Of a DNA stretch of 25,191 nt, positions 1 through 8,486 are shown piece after piece. The stretch comes from Clostridiales bacterium (GTDB lineage Bacteria > Bacillota > Clostridia > Christensenellales > CAG-138). A program made the translations under genes and the position numbers. Each line of letters starts with the position of its first letter. Within the stretch, counting starts at the first letter, position 1. The stretch spans positions 1-25,191 of the forward strand of contig SFIR01000029.1 in the NCBI GenBank assembly GCA_004556165.1, written 5' to 3'. The notes under the pieces were generated by a model that had not been told where the DNA came from, searched no databases, and saw only the letters and a program-made list of their open reading frames with translations.

Positions 1-1612
1 TAGTGTTGTTTTAGATGGTACAAAAACCCGAAGAATACGAACGCATACGCATATGTCGTTTGAGAGTAGTGTTGTTTTAGATGGTACAAAAACTCGTATC
101 AAGGTCGATTTGAAATTCGATCTGTTTGAGAGTAGTGTTGTTTTAGATGGTACAAAAACATCATGCGAATCCGCTTTCGATAGACATCGGTTTGAGAGTA
201 GTGTTGTTTTAGATGGTACAAAAACTTAAATGTATGAATTTTTCTTTGCAGTAAAGTTTGAGAGTAGTGTTGTTTTAGATGGTACAAAAACAAGACTGGA
301 GAACTCAGATTGAATTTCGTCGTTTGAGAGTAGTGTTGTTTTAGATGGTACAAAAACTTCACACCATGCAGCACCATGGTGGAACTTGTTTGAGAGTAGT
401 GTTGTTTTAGATGGTACAAAAACCGGAGAGAGTGTGAGGAGAGCGAGAGGGAGGTTTGAGAGTAGTGTTGTTTTAGATGGTACAAAAACTATGCCGTTTA
501 ATGGAAATGTACTAATTGCGTTTGAGAGTAGTGTTGTTTTAGATGGTACAAAAACTAAGGTAGAACTTCCTTTGCGTTATAATTCGTTTGAGAGTAGTGT
601 TGTTTTAGATGGTACAAAAACCGAAGGATGAAGCTTAGCCGATTCAAGACTGTTTGAGAGTAGTGTTGTTTTAGATGGTACAAAAACAAAAGCTGGGGAA
701 AATATTATGCCGCGAGTGTTTGAGAGTAGTGTTGTTTTAGATGGTACAAAAACATAGGCGACTACTCGGATAAGAACGGAGCGGTTTGAGAGTAGTGTTG
801 TTTTAGATGGTACAAAAACCAATCTTATGGTCGATATGATCTTCAGATAGTTTGAGAGTAGTGTTGTTTTAGATGGTACAAAAACGAGGTGTTTACATGG
901 TCTTAGATCGTCTTTGTTTGAGAGTAGTGTTGTTTTAGATGGTACAAAAACTAAGGTAGTACTTCCTTATCTTTATAGTTAGTTTGAGAGTAGTGTTGTT
1001 TTAGATGGTACAAAAACTTGCTCGAGGTGGGATATTTGTACCCTAAAGTTTGAGAGTAGTGTTGTTTTAGATGGTACAAAAACTTATTGCAAAACGACCC
1101 TGCGTTTGCGAGCGTTTGAGAGTAGTGTTGTTTTAGATGGTACAAAAACGACCGAAAGAGTTAGTATTAGTAGATATCGGTTTGAGAGTAGTGTTGTTTT
1201 AGATGGTACAAAAACCATGTAGATCCCCCTTCTGGAACAGCCTTTGGTTTGAGAGTAGTGTTGTTTTAGATGGTACAAAAACACCAACTGCTGTTAATAT
1301 GGGGTATTCATCGTTTGAGAGTAGTGTTGTTTTAGATGGTACAAAAACTCTGGTTGGCGAAATAGTCTATGAGATAGTGTTTGAGAGTAGTGTTGTTTTA
1401 GATGGTACAAAAACAAACCGAAACGATAAGATATATCATTCCACGTTTGAGAGTAGTGTTGTTTTAGATGGTACAAAAACTACAGAAATGGCAGTCGTTT
1501 CTACTTGAGTGTTTGAGAGTAGTGTTGTTTTAGATGGTACAAAAACCAGTTCAAACGCCCTCAAATCACCGTCGCGGTTTGAGAGTAGTGTTGTTTTAGA
1601 TGGTACAAAAAC
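1..1612 (+). CRISPR. CRISPR array, type II-A-like repeat, 25 repeats and 24 spacers (left end cut)
   Basis: A 36-bp repeat starting GTTTGAGAG and ending GGTACAAAAAC recurs every 66 bp. Full copies start at 58, 124, 190 and so on to 1180, then at 1247, 1313, 1379, 1445, 1511 and 1577; a partial copy (its last 27 bases) is at 1-27. By eye all copies are identical, including the last. Spacers are 30 nt except the 31-nt spacer at 1216-1246. The repeat resembles type II-A repeats (GTTTTAGAG... to ...CAAAAC ends), so a Cas9 system is likely to the left; orientation by that family puts the leader on the left and the older spacers here. No cas gene or tracrRNA is in the window. The spacers at 556-585 and 952-981 are near duplicates. 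Subtype is inferred from the repeat only. Confidence 0.97.
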
Positions 1613-1799
1613 CCGATATTTCGTTTATTCATCAAATCACTGCTTTGCTTGCGATGCACGTGGGGATGTGATCGACTATGCCGCAAATCTTTTTAGCTTG
1701 CCGGTTTATGAGGCAGTGCAGCGGCTGGCGGCAGACTTTTGCATCAATGCGGACAGACCGTCAACACAAGCCGTTCTTGAAAAACGCATACGGAAATAA
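1613..1799 (+). pseudogene. Truncated CHC2 zinc-finger primase fragment
   Basis: Directly after the last CRISPR repeat, an open frame ends at the TAA at 1797-1799. It reads HCFACDARGDVIDYAANLF and then EAVQRLAADF. This matches the second half of the CHC2 zinc finger of DnaG-like primases (HCFGC..GDVIDF) followed by the usual helix, as in primases of integrative and mobilizable elements. The first half of the finger (CPFH...PS) is missing and replaced by the array. The C-terminal part expected after the helix is also short, ending KRIRK. There is no start codon of its own; the only in-frame starts lie within repeats. It is probably a remnant of a mobile element cut by a rearrangement next to the array. 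Confidence 0.75.
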
Positions 1800-1800
1800 T

Positions 1801-1832
1801 GATTCCTCGGGTATTCCGGGGGATCATTTTTT
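1801..1832 (+). terminator. Rho-independent terminator after the CRISPR array and primase fragment
   Basis: GATTCCTCGG and CCGGGGGATC form a 10-bp stem (two G-T pairs) around a 5-nt loop, followed by A and six T. It is correctly placed to end transcription of the array and to insulate the pst operon. Confidence 0.8.
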
Positions 1833-1886
1833 ACGGCCGATACTTAAAACTCTCATGCCGTGGGATAAATAGGAGAGGATCATGAT

Positions 1887-1951
1887 TTTACAAAAACTTT
1901 ACGTTATCTTTAGGTGCGTATGGTAGTGTAAAATACGCCCGGAGATATAAT
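1887..1951 (+). promoter_or_regulatory. Pho-box promoter of the pst operon
   Basis: Hexamers TTTACA (1887-1892), TTTACG (1898-1903), TTTAGG (1909-1914) and a weaker ATGGTA (1920-1925) repeat with an exact 11-bp period, i.e. 5-bp gaps. This is the arrangement of PhoP/PhoB-family binding sites in Gram-positive bacteria. A consensus -10 element TATAAT lies at 1946-1951 with no good -35, as expected for an activator-dependent promoter. The operon encodes a regulator of this family at 6241-6918, so autoregulation under phosphate limitation is likely. Confidence 0.75.
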
Positions 1952-1984
1952 AACAGTGCAACAAAACAAAAGGAGATAATTAAA

Positions 1985-2923
1985 ATGAAAAAGATAATTA
2001 CATCTTTACTCGCAATCGTTCTTACACTTTCCTGCATGCTCAGCCTCTCGGCTTGTGGCAGCACCGAGAAGAACATCACGGTTGTTGTAAGGGAACAAGG
2101 AAGCGGAACAAGGGAAGCCTTTGATAAGGTTGTTACCGACGGTGAGCATTTCCTTGAAGAAAAGGATGCTGACGGAAAAAAGGTATATAACACGACCAAC
2201 ACCGCCGTACAGCAGACGAAAACGGGTACCGTTCTTTCTGCTGTCGCCTCTGACAAAAATGCAATCGGTTACATTTCCCTCGGTTCGCTCAATGACAGCG
2301 TAAATGTTGTTTCCGTTGACGGCGTTATGCCGAGCGAAGCAACCGTACTCGACGGTACATACAAAATTCAGCGCCCCTTCGTTGTCATGACAAATGCAAA
2401 TGTAACGCTGAATCCAATCACCGCTGATTTTATGAATTACCTCAGGAGTGCGGATACTAAAGCACACGCAGAAGCGGCAGGCTGTATTTTCCTTGAGGAC
2501 AGCGCAAAACGCGCAAATGAGGGCTGCACGCCCATTGAAGTTACTGCCTACACAAAGCAGGCGAGCTTACCTGCGGGCGGCAAAATCATCGTGCGCGGCT
2601 CGACCTCCATGGAGAAATTCATCAACGCGGCTGCCAAGGCATATGCTGAGCTTTACGGCGTCGGCGCAGAAGAAATCTTCGATATTCAGCTTGAAGGATC
2701 TTCCGTCGGCAGAAAAGCGGTTGAAGATGATACAAACGGTAATGTGATCGGTCTTTCCTCGGCTTCTGTAAATCAATCCGACATTACTTCGTTTAACGTT
2801 TGCCTCGATGCGGTTGTGGTAATAGTACACAAGGATAATACCGCCATTTCAAATCTAACCCTGAAAAATCTCTACGATATTTTCAGCGGCAGGATAACAA
2901 AGTTCAGCGAAATCGGTGAATAA
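1985..2923 (+). CDS. pstS: Phosphate ABC transporter substrate-binding lipoprotein PstS, circularly permuted
   Basis: This is the extracellular phosphate-binding component of the Pst importer. Residues 1-24 are a lipoprotein signal peptide with lipobox LSAC, so Cys24 would be lipidated. The segment NITVVVREQGSGTR (30-43), with its phosphate-binding GSGTR loop, and the following AIGYISLGSL segment lie in the first half. The part normally at the N terminus, GGKIIVRGSTSMEKF, begins near residue 197, and the protein ends FSGRITKFSEIGE. Joining the end to the start restores the usual PstS order, so the domain is a clean circular permutation rather than a truncation. The start has a good AAGGAG site. 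The pstCA gene begins 3 nt after the stop. At 312 residues the length is normal for one PstS domain. Confidence 0.9.
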   Translation: MKKIITSLLAIVLTLSCMLSLSACGSTEKNITVVVREQGSGTREAFDKVVTDGEHFLEEKDADGKKVYNTTNTAVQQTKTGTVLSAVASDKNAIGYISLGSLNDSVNVVSVDGVMPSEATVLDGTYKIQRPFVVMTNANVTLNPITADFMNYLRSADTKAHAEAAGCIFLEDSAKRANEGCTPIEVTAYTKQASLPAGGKIIVRGSTSMEKFINAAAKAYAELYGVGAEEIFDIQLEGSSVGRKAVEDDTNGNVIGLSSASVNQSDITSFNVCLDAVVVIVHKDNTAISNLTLKNLYDIFSGRITKFSEIGE

Positions 2924-2926
2924 TGC

Positions 2927-4747
2927 ATGATGAACAAGGCTAAATCAAAAGAAACTTTTGGAAAAGCCCTGTTCGGGATAACGGCGGTAATATGTATTAT
3001 CGCCGTTATCGCCATATTCGCTTTTCTTATTATTAAAAGCGTACCCGCATTTAATAAGCTTGGTATCTTTGATTTTGTGTTTGGAGATAATTGGTCGCCC
3101 GATAGAAACGATACCTTTGATACCGAAAACATCTCGGGCAGTTACGGCATTTTCTCGATGATCGTCGGCACATTGGCCGCAACGGTCGGTGCGCTCCTGT
3201 TTGGCGGTGTGCTTGGATATTTCACAGCCGTATTCATTGTATTTTTCTGCCCTAAGAGGTTGAAAAGAATATTTTCCTCGGTAATCAACCTTCTTGCGGG
3301 AATACCGTCCGTCGTTTACGGATTTTTCGGTATCGTGTTCTTGCTTCCTCTGCTATCCAATATTGCTCCAAACAACGGAAGCGGTTTACTTGCAACATCA
3401 ATCATTCTCGGCATCATGATCCTGCCGACCGTTGTATCGCTTTCAAAAACAAGCATTGAAGCAGTACCGCAGCAGTATTATGAGGGTGCTTTGGCGCTTG
3501 GCTCTAATCATTCGGAAGCTGCTTTCAGAGTTGTTGTCCCGGCTGCGAAGTCTGGCATTTTGGCTTCGCTTGTTTTGGGTGTGGGGCGTGCGCTCGGTGA
3601 AACGATGGCGGTCGTTATGGTTGCCGGAAACGCGCCGACATATCCGAACGGCTTATTTAACAGCTTCCGCGTCATGACGGCAAACATCGTTATGGAAATG
3701 GGGTATGCAGGCGAGCTTCAGGAGGGCGCGCTGATCGCAACGGGCGTTATCCTGCTCATTTTCGTCTTGATTGTTAATGTGGTGTTCAATACAATATCCA
3801 ATAGATCGGTAAAAAAACTGGTGGATATAAGCACGAAAAAAGGCCGTGCCAAGAGACCTTCGCCGTTTGGTGCGATTAAAGAAAGAATCGCGGCTATCGC
3901 CTATAAGATGAAAATTATTTCCGTCGAAAAAGGCATAGCAATCGGTGCAGGAGTATTATCGGGTGTATCCCTTATATTGATTATCGGTTTTGTCTTTGCG
4001 AACGGCCTGCCCGAGCTTATTACTAATCCGCATTTGCTTGTCGGAAAATACGAGTTCGGAAGCGAGAATATCACGATACTGCCGAGTATAGTTTCAACGC
4101 TTATGGCGGTTGCCCTGAGCTTGGTTATCGCTGTTCCGGTAGGTATTATGACAGCCGTATTTCTTAATGAGTACACGAAGAAAAACAGTATTCTTGTCAA
4201 GATCATCCGCACAGCGATAGATATACTCTCGGGGGTTCCGTCCATTGTCTACGGTTTGTTCGGCATGATAACCTTTGTAAAGGTGTTCGGCGGTTCAAGC
4301 AGTATCATAGCGGGGTCTCTCACGGTAAGCATCATGCTGATTCCGACGATTGTACGTTCAACGGAAGAAAGCCTGAAATCTGTTTCGGACAGCCTGCGTG
4401 AGGGCAGCTTCGCGCTCGGTGCTGGAAAACTTCGCACGATTTTCAAAATCGCGCTTCCGTCAGCCTTGCCGGGTATCATGTCAGCCGTTATACTGAGCAT
4501 GGGCAGAGTTATCAGCGAATCTGCGCCGTTCCTTTATACGATGGGCTCCGTCATTTCGGCGATGCCTACGGGGTATGGGGACAGCGGCGCGACGCTCGCC
4601 GTAGCATTATATCAGCTTTCCGGTGAGGGTTGGTATTTGAATGAAGCGTACGCAACGGCAGTTGTGCTTATCGTTATTGTGCTTTCGCTCAATTTCCTTG
4701 CAGAGTTTATTTCAAATAAGCTCACAAGAAAGCTTAAAGGAGTCTAA
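2927..4747 (+). CDS. pstC: Fused phosphate permease PstC-PstA
   Basis: This single 606-residue protein carries both permease subunits of the Pst transporter. Residues 1 to about 325 are PstC: an N-terminal membrane helix, a W-S-P loop followed by SYGIFSMIVGTL, the segment GIPSVVYGFFG, and an EAA-type loop (YYEGALALGSNHSEAAF). A basic linker (KKGRAKRPSPFG) leads to PstA from about residue 335: another helix, ILPSIVSTLMAVALSL, GVPSIVYGLFG and a second EAA-type loop (LREGSFALGAGKLRTIFKIALP). Each half keeps its binding site for PstB, so the fusion would replace the PstC/PstA heterodimer. The frame is continuous through the linker. An alternative start is the next codon (ATG at 2930). A weak GGTGA precedes it within the pstS end. 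Confidence 0.93.
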   Translation: MMNKAKSKETFGKALFGITAVICIIAVIAIFAFLIIKSVPAFNKLGIFDFVFGDNWSPDRNDTFDTENISGSYGIFSMIVGTLAATVGALLFGGVLGYFTAVFIVFFCPKRLKRIFSSVINLLAGIPSVVYGFFGIVFLLPLLSNIAPNNGSGLLATSIILGIMILPTVVSLSKTSIEAVPQQYYEGALALGSNHSEAAFRVVVPAAKSGILASLVLGVGRALGETMAVVMVAGNAPTYPNGLFNSFRVMTANIVMEMGYAGELQEGALIATGVILLIFVLIVNVVFNTISNRSVKKLVDISTKKGRAKRPSPFGAIKERIAAIAYKMKIISVEKGIAIGAGVLSGVSLILIIGFVFANGLPELITNPHLLVGKYEFGSENITILPSIVSTLMAVALSLVIAVPVGIMTAVFLNEYTKKNSILVKIIRTAIDILSGVPSIVYGLFGMITFVKVFGGSSSIIAGSLTVSIMLIPTIVRSTEESLKSVSDSLREGSFALGAGKLRTIFKIALPSALPGIMSAVILSMGRVISESAPFLYTMGSVISAMPTGYGDSGATLAVALYQLSGEGWYLNEAYATAVVLIVIVLSLNFLAEFISNKLTRKLKGV

Positions 4748-4749
4748 AA

Positions 4750-5532
4750 ATGTCGAAAAAGAATAATATAACCACAGAATTCGGGCAGAACATTTCGGTA
4801 AAAAATGCGAACCTCTGGTACGGCGATTTTCAAGCCTTGAAAAATATCAATATTGAAATCCCCGAAAGGAAGATTACAGCATTCATAGGCCCTTCGGGCT
4901 GCGGTAAATCAACCTTTTTGAAATGCTTTAACCGTATGAATGATCTCGTTGCCGGCTGCCGCATCGAAGGCGACTTCAAAATCGGGGAGGTTGATATTTA
5001 CGGGAAAACCGATGTGAATGAGCTTCGCAAAAATGTAGGCATGGTATTCCAAAAGCCCAACCCTTTCCCCATGAGCGTATACGATAATATCGCTTACGGG
5101 CCGCGCACATTCGGTATTCATAACAGGCGCGAGCTTGATGCTATTGTGGAGGAATCCCTGAAATCCGCCGCCATGTGGGACGAACTGAAGGATCGCTTGA
5201 ATAAATCCGCACTCGGTCTTTCCGGAGGACAGCAGCAGAGATTGTGCATTGCAAGAGCATTGTCGGTAAAGCCGAAGATCATTTTGATGGACGAGCCGAC
5301 ATCTGCGCTTGACCCCATCTCTACCGGCAGAATTGAGGAGCTTTGTGAGGAATTATCGAAGAACACTACGATTGTAATGGTAACCCACAATATGCAGCAG
5401 GCTACGCGAATTTCGGATAAAACCGGCTTCTTCCTTCTCGGCGAGCTTATTGAATTCGGAGATACGGATGATATTTTCACAGAACCGAAGGACGAGCGCA
5501 CCGAAAGATATATTACGGGCAGATTCGGTTGA
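4750..5532 (+). CDS. pstB: Phosphate ABC transporter ATP-binding protein PstB
   Basis: This cytoplasmic ATPase energises phosphate import. At 260 residues it shows Walker A GPSGCGKST (47-55), a Q-loop in VFQKPNPFPMSVYDN, the ABC signature LSGGQQQR (about 157-164), Walker B IILMDEP (about 178-184) followed by TSALDP, and the switch His in VTHNM. The KPNPFPMS segment after the Q-loop is typical of PstB. An AAAGGAG site lies inside the end of pstCA, and the ATG follows that stop by 2 nt, so translation is probably coupled. Confidence 0.96.
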   Translation: MSKKNNITTEFGQNISVKNANLWYGDFQALKNINIEIPERKITAFIGPSGCGKSTFLKCFNRMNDLVAGCRIEGDFKIGEVDIYGKTDVNELRKNVGMVFQKPNPFPMSVYDNIAYGPRTFGIHNRRELDAIVEESLKSAAMWDELKDRLNKSALGLSGGQQQRLCIARALSVKPKIILMDEPTSALDPISTGRIEELCEELSKNTTIVMVTHNMQQATRISDKTGFFLLGELIEFGDTDDIFTEPKDERTERYITGRFG

Positions 5533-5543
5533 TGGCCGCATGG

Positions 5544-5572
5544 TTGAAAAAAGCAGAATAATGTTATATAAT
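5544..5572 (+). promoter_or_regulatory. Consensus internal promoter before phoU
   Basis: TTGAAA (5544-5549), a 17-bp spacer and TATAAT (5567-5572) match a housekeeping sigma-A promoter. It lies in the short gap between pstB and phoU. Transcription would start near 5579, just after the AAGGAG site at 5573-5578. Such a transcript would lack that ribosome site and begin almost at the ATG at 5580. It may give basal expression of phoU and the regulator when the Pho-box promoter is off. Confidence 0.5.
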
Positions 5573-5585
5573 AAGGAGAATGGAT

Positions 5586-6239
5586 ATGTCTGTAAGAAAA
5601 CAGTTTGAAGAAGACCTTTCACAGCTTAAAACGGAGCTTGTGAAGATGTGCCGTTTAACCGAGAATATGATTGAAACGGCAATAAAGGCATTGACGGAGC
5701 AGGACCCGGAGCTCGGCAGAAGCATAAGCGCAATGGATAAACAAGTCGATGACTACGAAATGGACATTGAGAAGAAATGCATGCGTATTCTGCTGAAACA
5801 ACAGCCCGTTGCAAAGGATTTCCGGGAGGTTTCATGCGCGCTGAAAATGATTACCGACATTGAGCGCTTTGGCGACCAGGCAAGCGATATCGGAGATATT
5901 GTTTACACCTTCCACGGCGCACCCTATATTAAAAAGCTCACCCACATAACGGAAATGGGCAAGCTCGCAATCAAAATGGTATCGGAGAGCGTTAATTCCT
6001 TTATCCGTAACGATGAAGCCCTTGCCGACCGGGTTGTTGCTCTTGACGACAGAATGGACGATCTCTTCCTTACGGTCAAGGAGGAGCTTATATCGCTCAT
6101 TCGTCAGGACGGAAGAAACGGCGATCAAGCGATTGAACTCATGATGATAGCGAAATATCTTGAACGAATCGGCGACCATGCCGTAAACGTAGCGGAATGG
6201 ACGAAATATTATGAAACGGGGGTACACACGAAGTATTGA
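5586..6239 (+). CDS. phoU: Phosphate transport accessory/signalling protein PhoU
   Basis: This cytoplasmic regulator connects the Pst transporter to the phosphate two-component system. It is an all-helical protein of two related three-helix bundles. The metal-binding signatures are DIERFGDQASDI in the first half and KYLERIGDHAVNV in the second, matching the PhoU E/D...D pattern. Length (217 residues) is typical. The start at 5586 is chosen because AAGGAG at 5573-5578 is 7 nt upstream; the ATG at 5580 is only 1 nt from it, but would be used on a leaderless transcript from the internal promoter. The regulator gene follows after 1 nt. Confidence 0.95.
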   Translation: MSVRKQFEEDLSQLKTELVKMCRLTENMIETAIKALTEQDPELGRSISAMDKQVDDYEMDIEKKCMRILLKQQPVAKDFREVSCALKMITDIERFGDQASDIGDIVYTFHGAPYIKKLTHITEMGKLAIKMVSESVNSFIRNDEALADRVVALDDRMDDLFLTVKEELISLIRQDGRNGDQAIELMMIAKYLERIGDHAVNVAEWTKYYETGVHTKY

Positions 6240-6240
6240 T

Positions 6241-6918
6241 ATGAAGGACGCTAACGCATTAATCTACGTTGTAGAGGATGACGAAGGCATACAGGAAGTA
6301 TATGAGGGCGCTTTTGAGGATGAATACCTTGTAAAAATCTTTTCTTCGGGGAAGGAGTTTTTTGAGGCATTTGAAAAGGTGAGGCCGAATATCGTGATTC
6401 TTGATATTATGCTTCCGGATATGGACGGCTACACGATACTTACGAAAATTCGGGAGATGGATGAGCGGGTGCCCGTTATTATTGTCAGTGCAAAATCCGA
6501 TGAAATTTCGTTTATCAAAGGGCTCAACAAGGGTGCAGACGATTATATGTCAAAGCCGTTTTCCGTTCTTGAACTTATGGCAAGAGTGAAAACGAATCTG
6601 CGGCGTGCAAATCTGTATGTAACCAATTCAGGTGGATTTACAGTCGATAACAACACCTATAAAATTTTCTATAAAGGCAAAGATCTGAAGCTCACCCTCA
6701 AAGAATTCAAATTGTTTAAGATGCTGATAGGTCAAGCGGGAATAACCGTTAATCGCGAAACGCTGTTCCGTGAGGTCTGGGGTGAGGAGTACATGGGCGA
6801 AACAAGAACGCTTGATATGCACATTGCAGCCTTGCGCGATAAAATCAAGAATGCGGGCGGCAGCGGCGAATGTATCGTTACTGTCAGAGGGATTGGGTAT
6901 AGGTTCGAGAATATATGA
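6241..6918 (+). CDS. phoB: PhoB/PhoP-type response regulator (OmpR family)
   Basis: This DNA-binding regulator has a receiver domain and a winged-helix output domain. The acidic pocket is D13/D14, the phosphoacceptor is D55 (VILDIMLPDMDG) and the conserved lysine is K105 (MSKPF). The C-terminal half has LTLKEFKLFKML, the recognition region RTLDMHIAALRDKI and a final TVRGIGYRFE, all OmpR/PhoB family features. Position after pst and phoU identifies it as the phosphate regulator; the Pho boxes before pstS are the likely target. The start at 6241 gives a normal N terminus, with an in-frame ATG 30 nt upstream as the alternative. The stop overlaps the kinase start (ATGA). Confidence 0.92.
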   Translation: MKDANALIYVVEDDEGIQEVYEGAFEDEYLVKIFSSGKEFFEAFEKVRPNIVILDIMLPDMDGYTILTKIREMDERVPVIIVSAKSDEISFIKGLNKGADDYMSKPFSVLELMARVKTNLRRANLYVTNSGGFTVDNNTYKIFYKGKDLKLTLKEFKLFKMLIGQAGITVNRETLFREVWGEEYMGETRTLDMHIAALRDKIKNAGGSGECIVTVRGIGYRFENI

Positions 6919-8470
6919 AAAAGAATATCTTTATTAAAAGCTTTGCCATAGCTCTGCTGTCGGTATTGATAGTATCTCTATCGGGAATCGGCGTAACCTA
7001 TTTCAGCAATAAAAGCCTTGTTTCCGAACGCCTTATTACGGAAACCGAACTTGCGGCCGCATTGCTTGACAGCACAGAGGATTTCAGCGCACTTGATATT
7101 TTCAGATATCAGGATGAGTGCCGCATTACAGTAATATCAATGAGCGGTGATGTGCTGTACGACAGCGATATTCACGAACAGCTTGAAAACCATCTTGACC
7201 GCGAAGAAGTCGCGGCAGCCATTACGGGAACGCCTAAAACGGTTGAGCGTTATTCGGAAACGTTCAGCTGTAAAATGACTTACTATGCCGTTAAGACAAT
7301 GTTTTCGGACGGCAGCGAGGCTATTCTGCGTCTTGCTGTAAGGAGTGCGGAAATCGACAATTATATCATTTCAACTATCCCGTTTCTCTGTATTGCCCTT
7401 ATCATCAGCGCGATTGTTGCCGGGGTTTTTGCAAAGAAGCTTTCCGAAAGCGTTGCGGACAGAATAACCGATATTTCCAAAAGCCTTAAAAGCGTAAATG
7501 ACGGTAACTATATTCCTCTTAAAACAGATATGAAGGACAGCGAGTTTTTTGCGGTATATGATGAGATCAACGCGCTCAACAGCAAGACTGTTTCTCATAT
7601 CCGAAGCGAAGAAAACGAGCGTGAAAGGCTGAATACCGTTCTTGATAATATTTCGCAGGGCATTATTGCACTCTCAAAAGATAAGAAAATAGTATTTATA
7701 AACGGCAGCGCGCTTTCCTTGTTTGGCAGCAACAGCTCCGTTGTTTCAAAAGAGCTTGTGTATCTTATCGACGATCAAAACCTTTTGAATAAAATCACAA
7801 ACGCTCCGAGCGATACAAACAGCCGCTTTGAGTGCGCTTTTAAGGATAAGACCTTACTTGTCGAAACCATCATGCCGCAGGGGCAGCTGCTCCGGGATGA
7901 GATAAGCAGTATTATCATTCTTTCGGATATTACGCCGGAAAAGGACCTCGCGCGTCAAAAAGAAGAGTTCTTCGCCAATGCTTCGCATGAACTGAAAACC
8001 CCATTGACCGCTATGCTCGGCCTTACCGAACTCGCTCTTGCGAAAAGCAAAGAAGACCGCCGTATGCGTTTCAATGGATGTGATTGCAAATGAGGTCATT
8101 GCCGAGCTATCCGAAGCCATTAAAGCTAAAAACATTACAGCCGCCATATCCGGTAAAGTAGCGGTTTGGGCAGATGAAAAGCGAATGTATGAACTTATGC
8201 AGAATCTTCTTTCCAATGCTGTGAACTATAACAAAGACGGCGGAAAAATTGATGTAATCTTTGAAGAAACGGCTAATGCCTCTGTTATACGCGTCAAGGA
8301 TACGGGTATAGGCATTGCCAAGGAGAATATTCCTCATTTGTGTGAGCGGTTTTATCGCGTGGACAAATCCCGTTCACAAAAGACGGGAGGAACGGGTCTT
8401 GGCCTTGCAATCGTCAAGAACCGGAAAAATACACAGCGGCGCTTCCGCAAAATTGAAGTGCCTAAAATAG
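6915..8470 (+). pseudogene. phoR: PhoR-type sensor histidine kinase, broken by two frame changes
   Basis: The first frame (6915-8093) encodes a membrane helix (about 8-30), an extracytoplasmic sensor region, a second helix (about 150-172), a HAMP-like linker, a PAS-like domain and the phosphoacceptor H-box FFANASHELKTPLT with H358. It then leaves frame and ends after RRMRFNGCDCK. A second frame (from about 8050) resumes at VSMDVIANEVIAELS with a good ATPase domain: NLLSNAVNYN, DTGIGI and GTGLGLAIVK. Relative to the family, roughly 35-40 residues covering the second DHp helix are missing at the junction. After AIVK near 8418 a third frame continues TGKIHSGASAKLKCLK to the TAG at 8468-8470, consistent with a second small deletion. 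That TAG sits 16 nt before the next gene. Autophosphorylation is very unlikely. Confidence 0.85.
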
Positions 8471-8486
8471 TAAACGGAGAATTTGA

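Noticed and set aside
94..849. Similarity between spacers at 94-123 and 820-849 (shared GGTCGAT.TGA..TTC)
   Set aside because: About 16 of 30 positions match, but with this many spacer pairs that can occur by chance, and no shared reading frame was found.
99..1508. Many open frames on both strands repeating FESSVVLDGTKT or LYHLKQHYSQT
   Set aside because: They are translations of the CRISPR repeat; the 66-bp period is a multiple of three, so frames stay open by chance.
1985..2923. PstS as a C-terminally truncated gene
   Set aside because: All parts of one PstS domain are present in permuted order and the stop is followed at once by pstCA.
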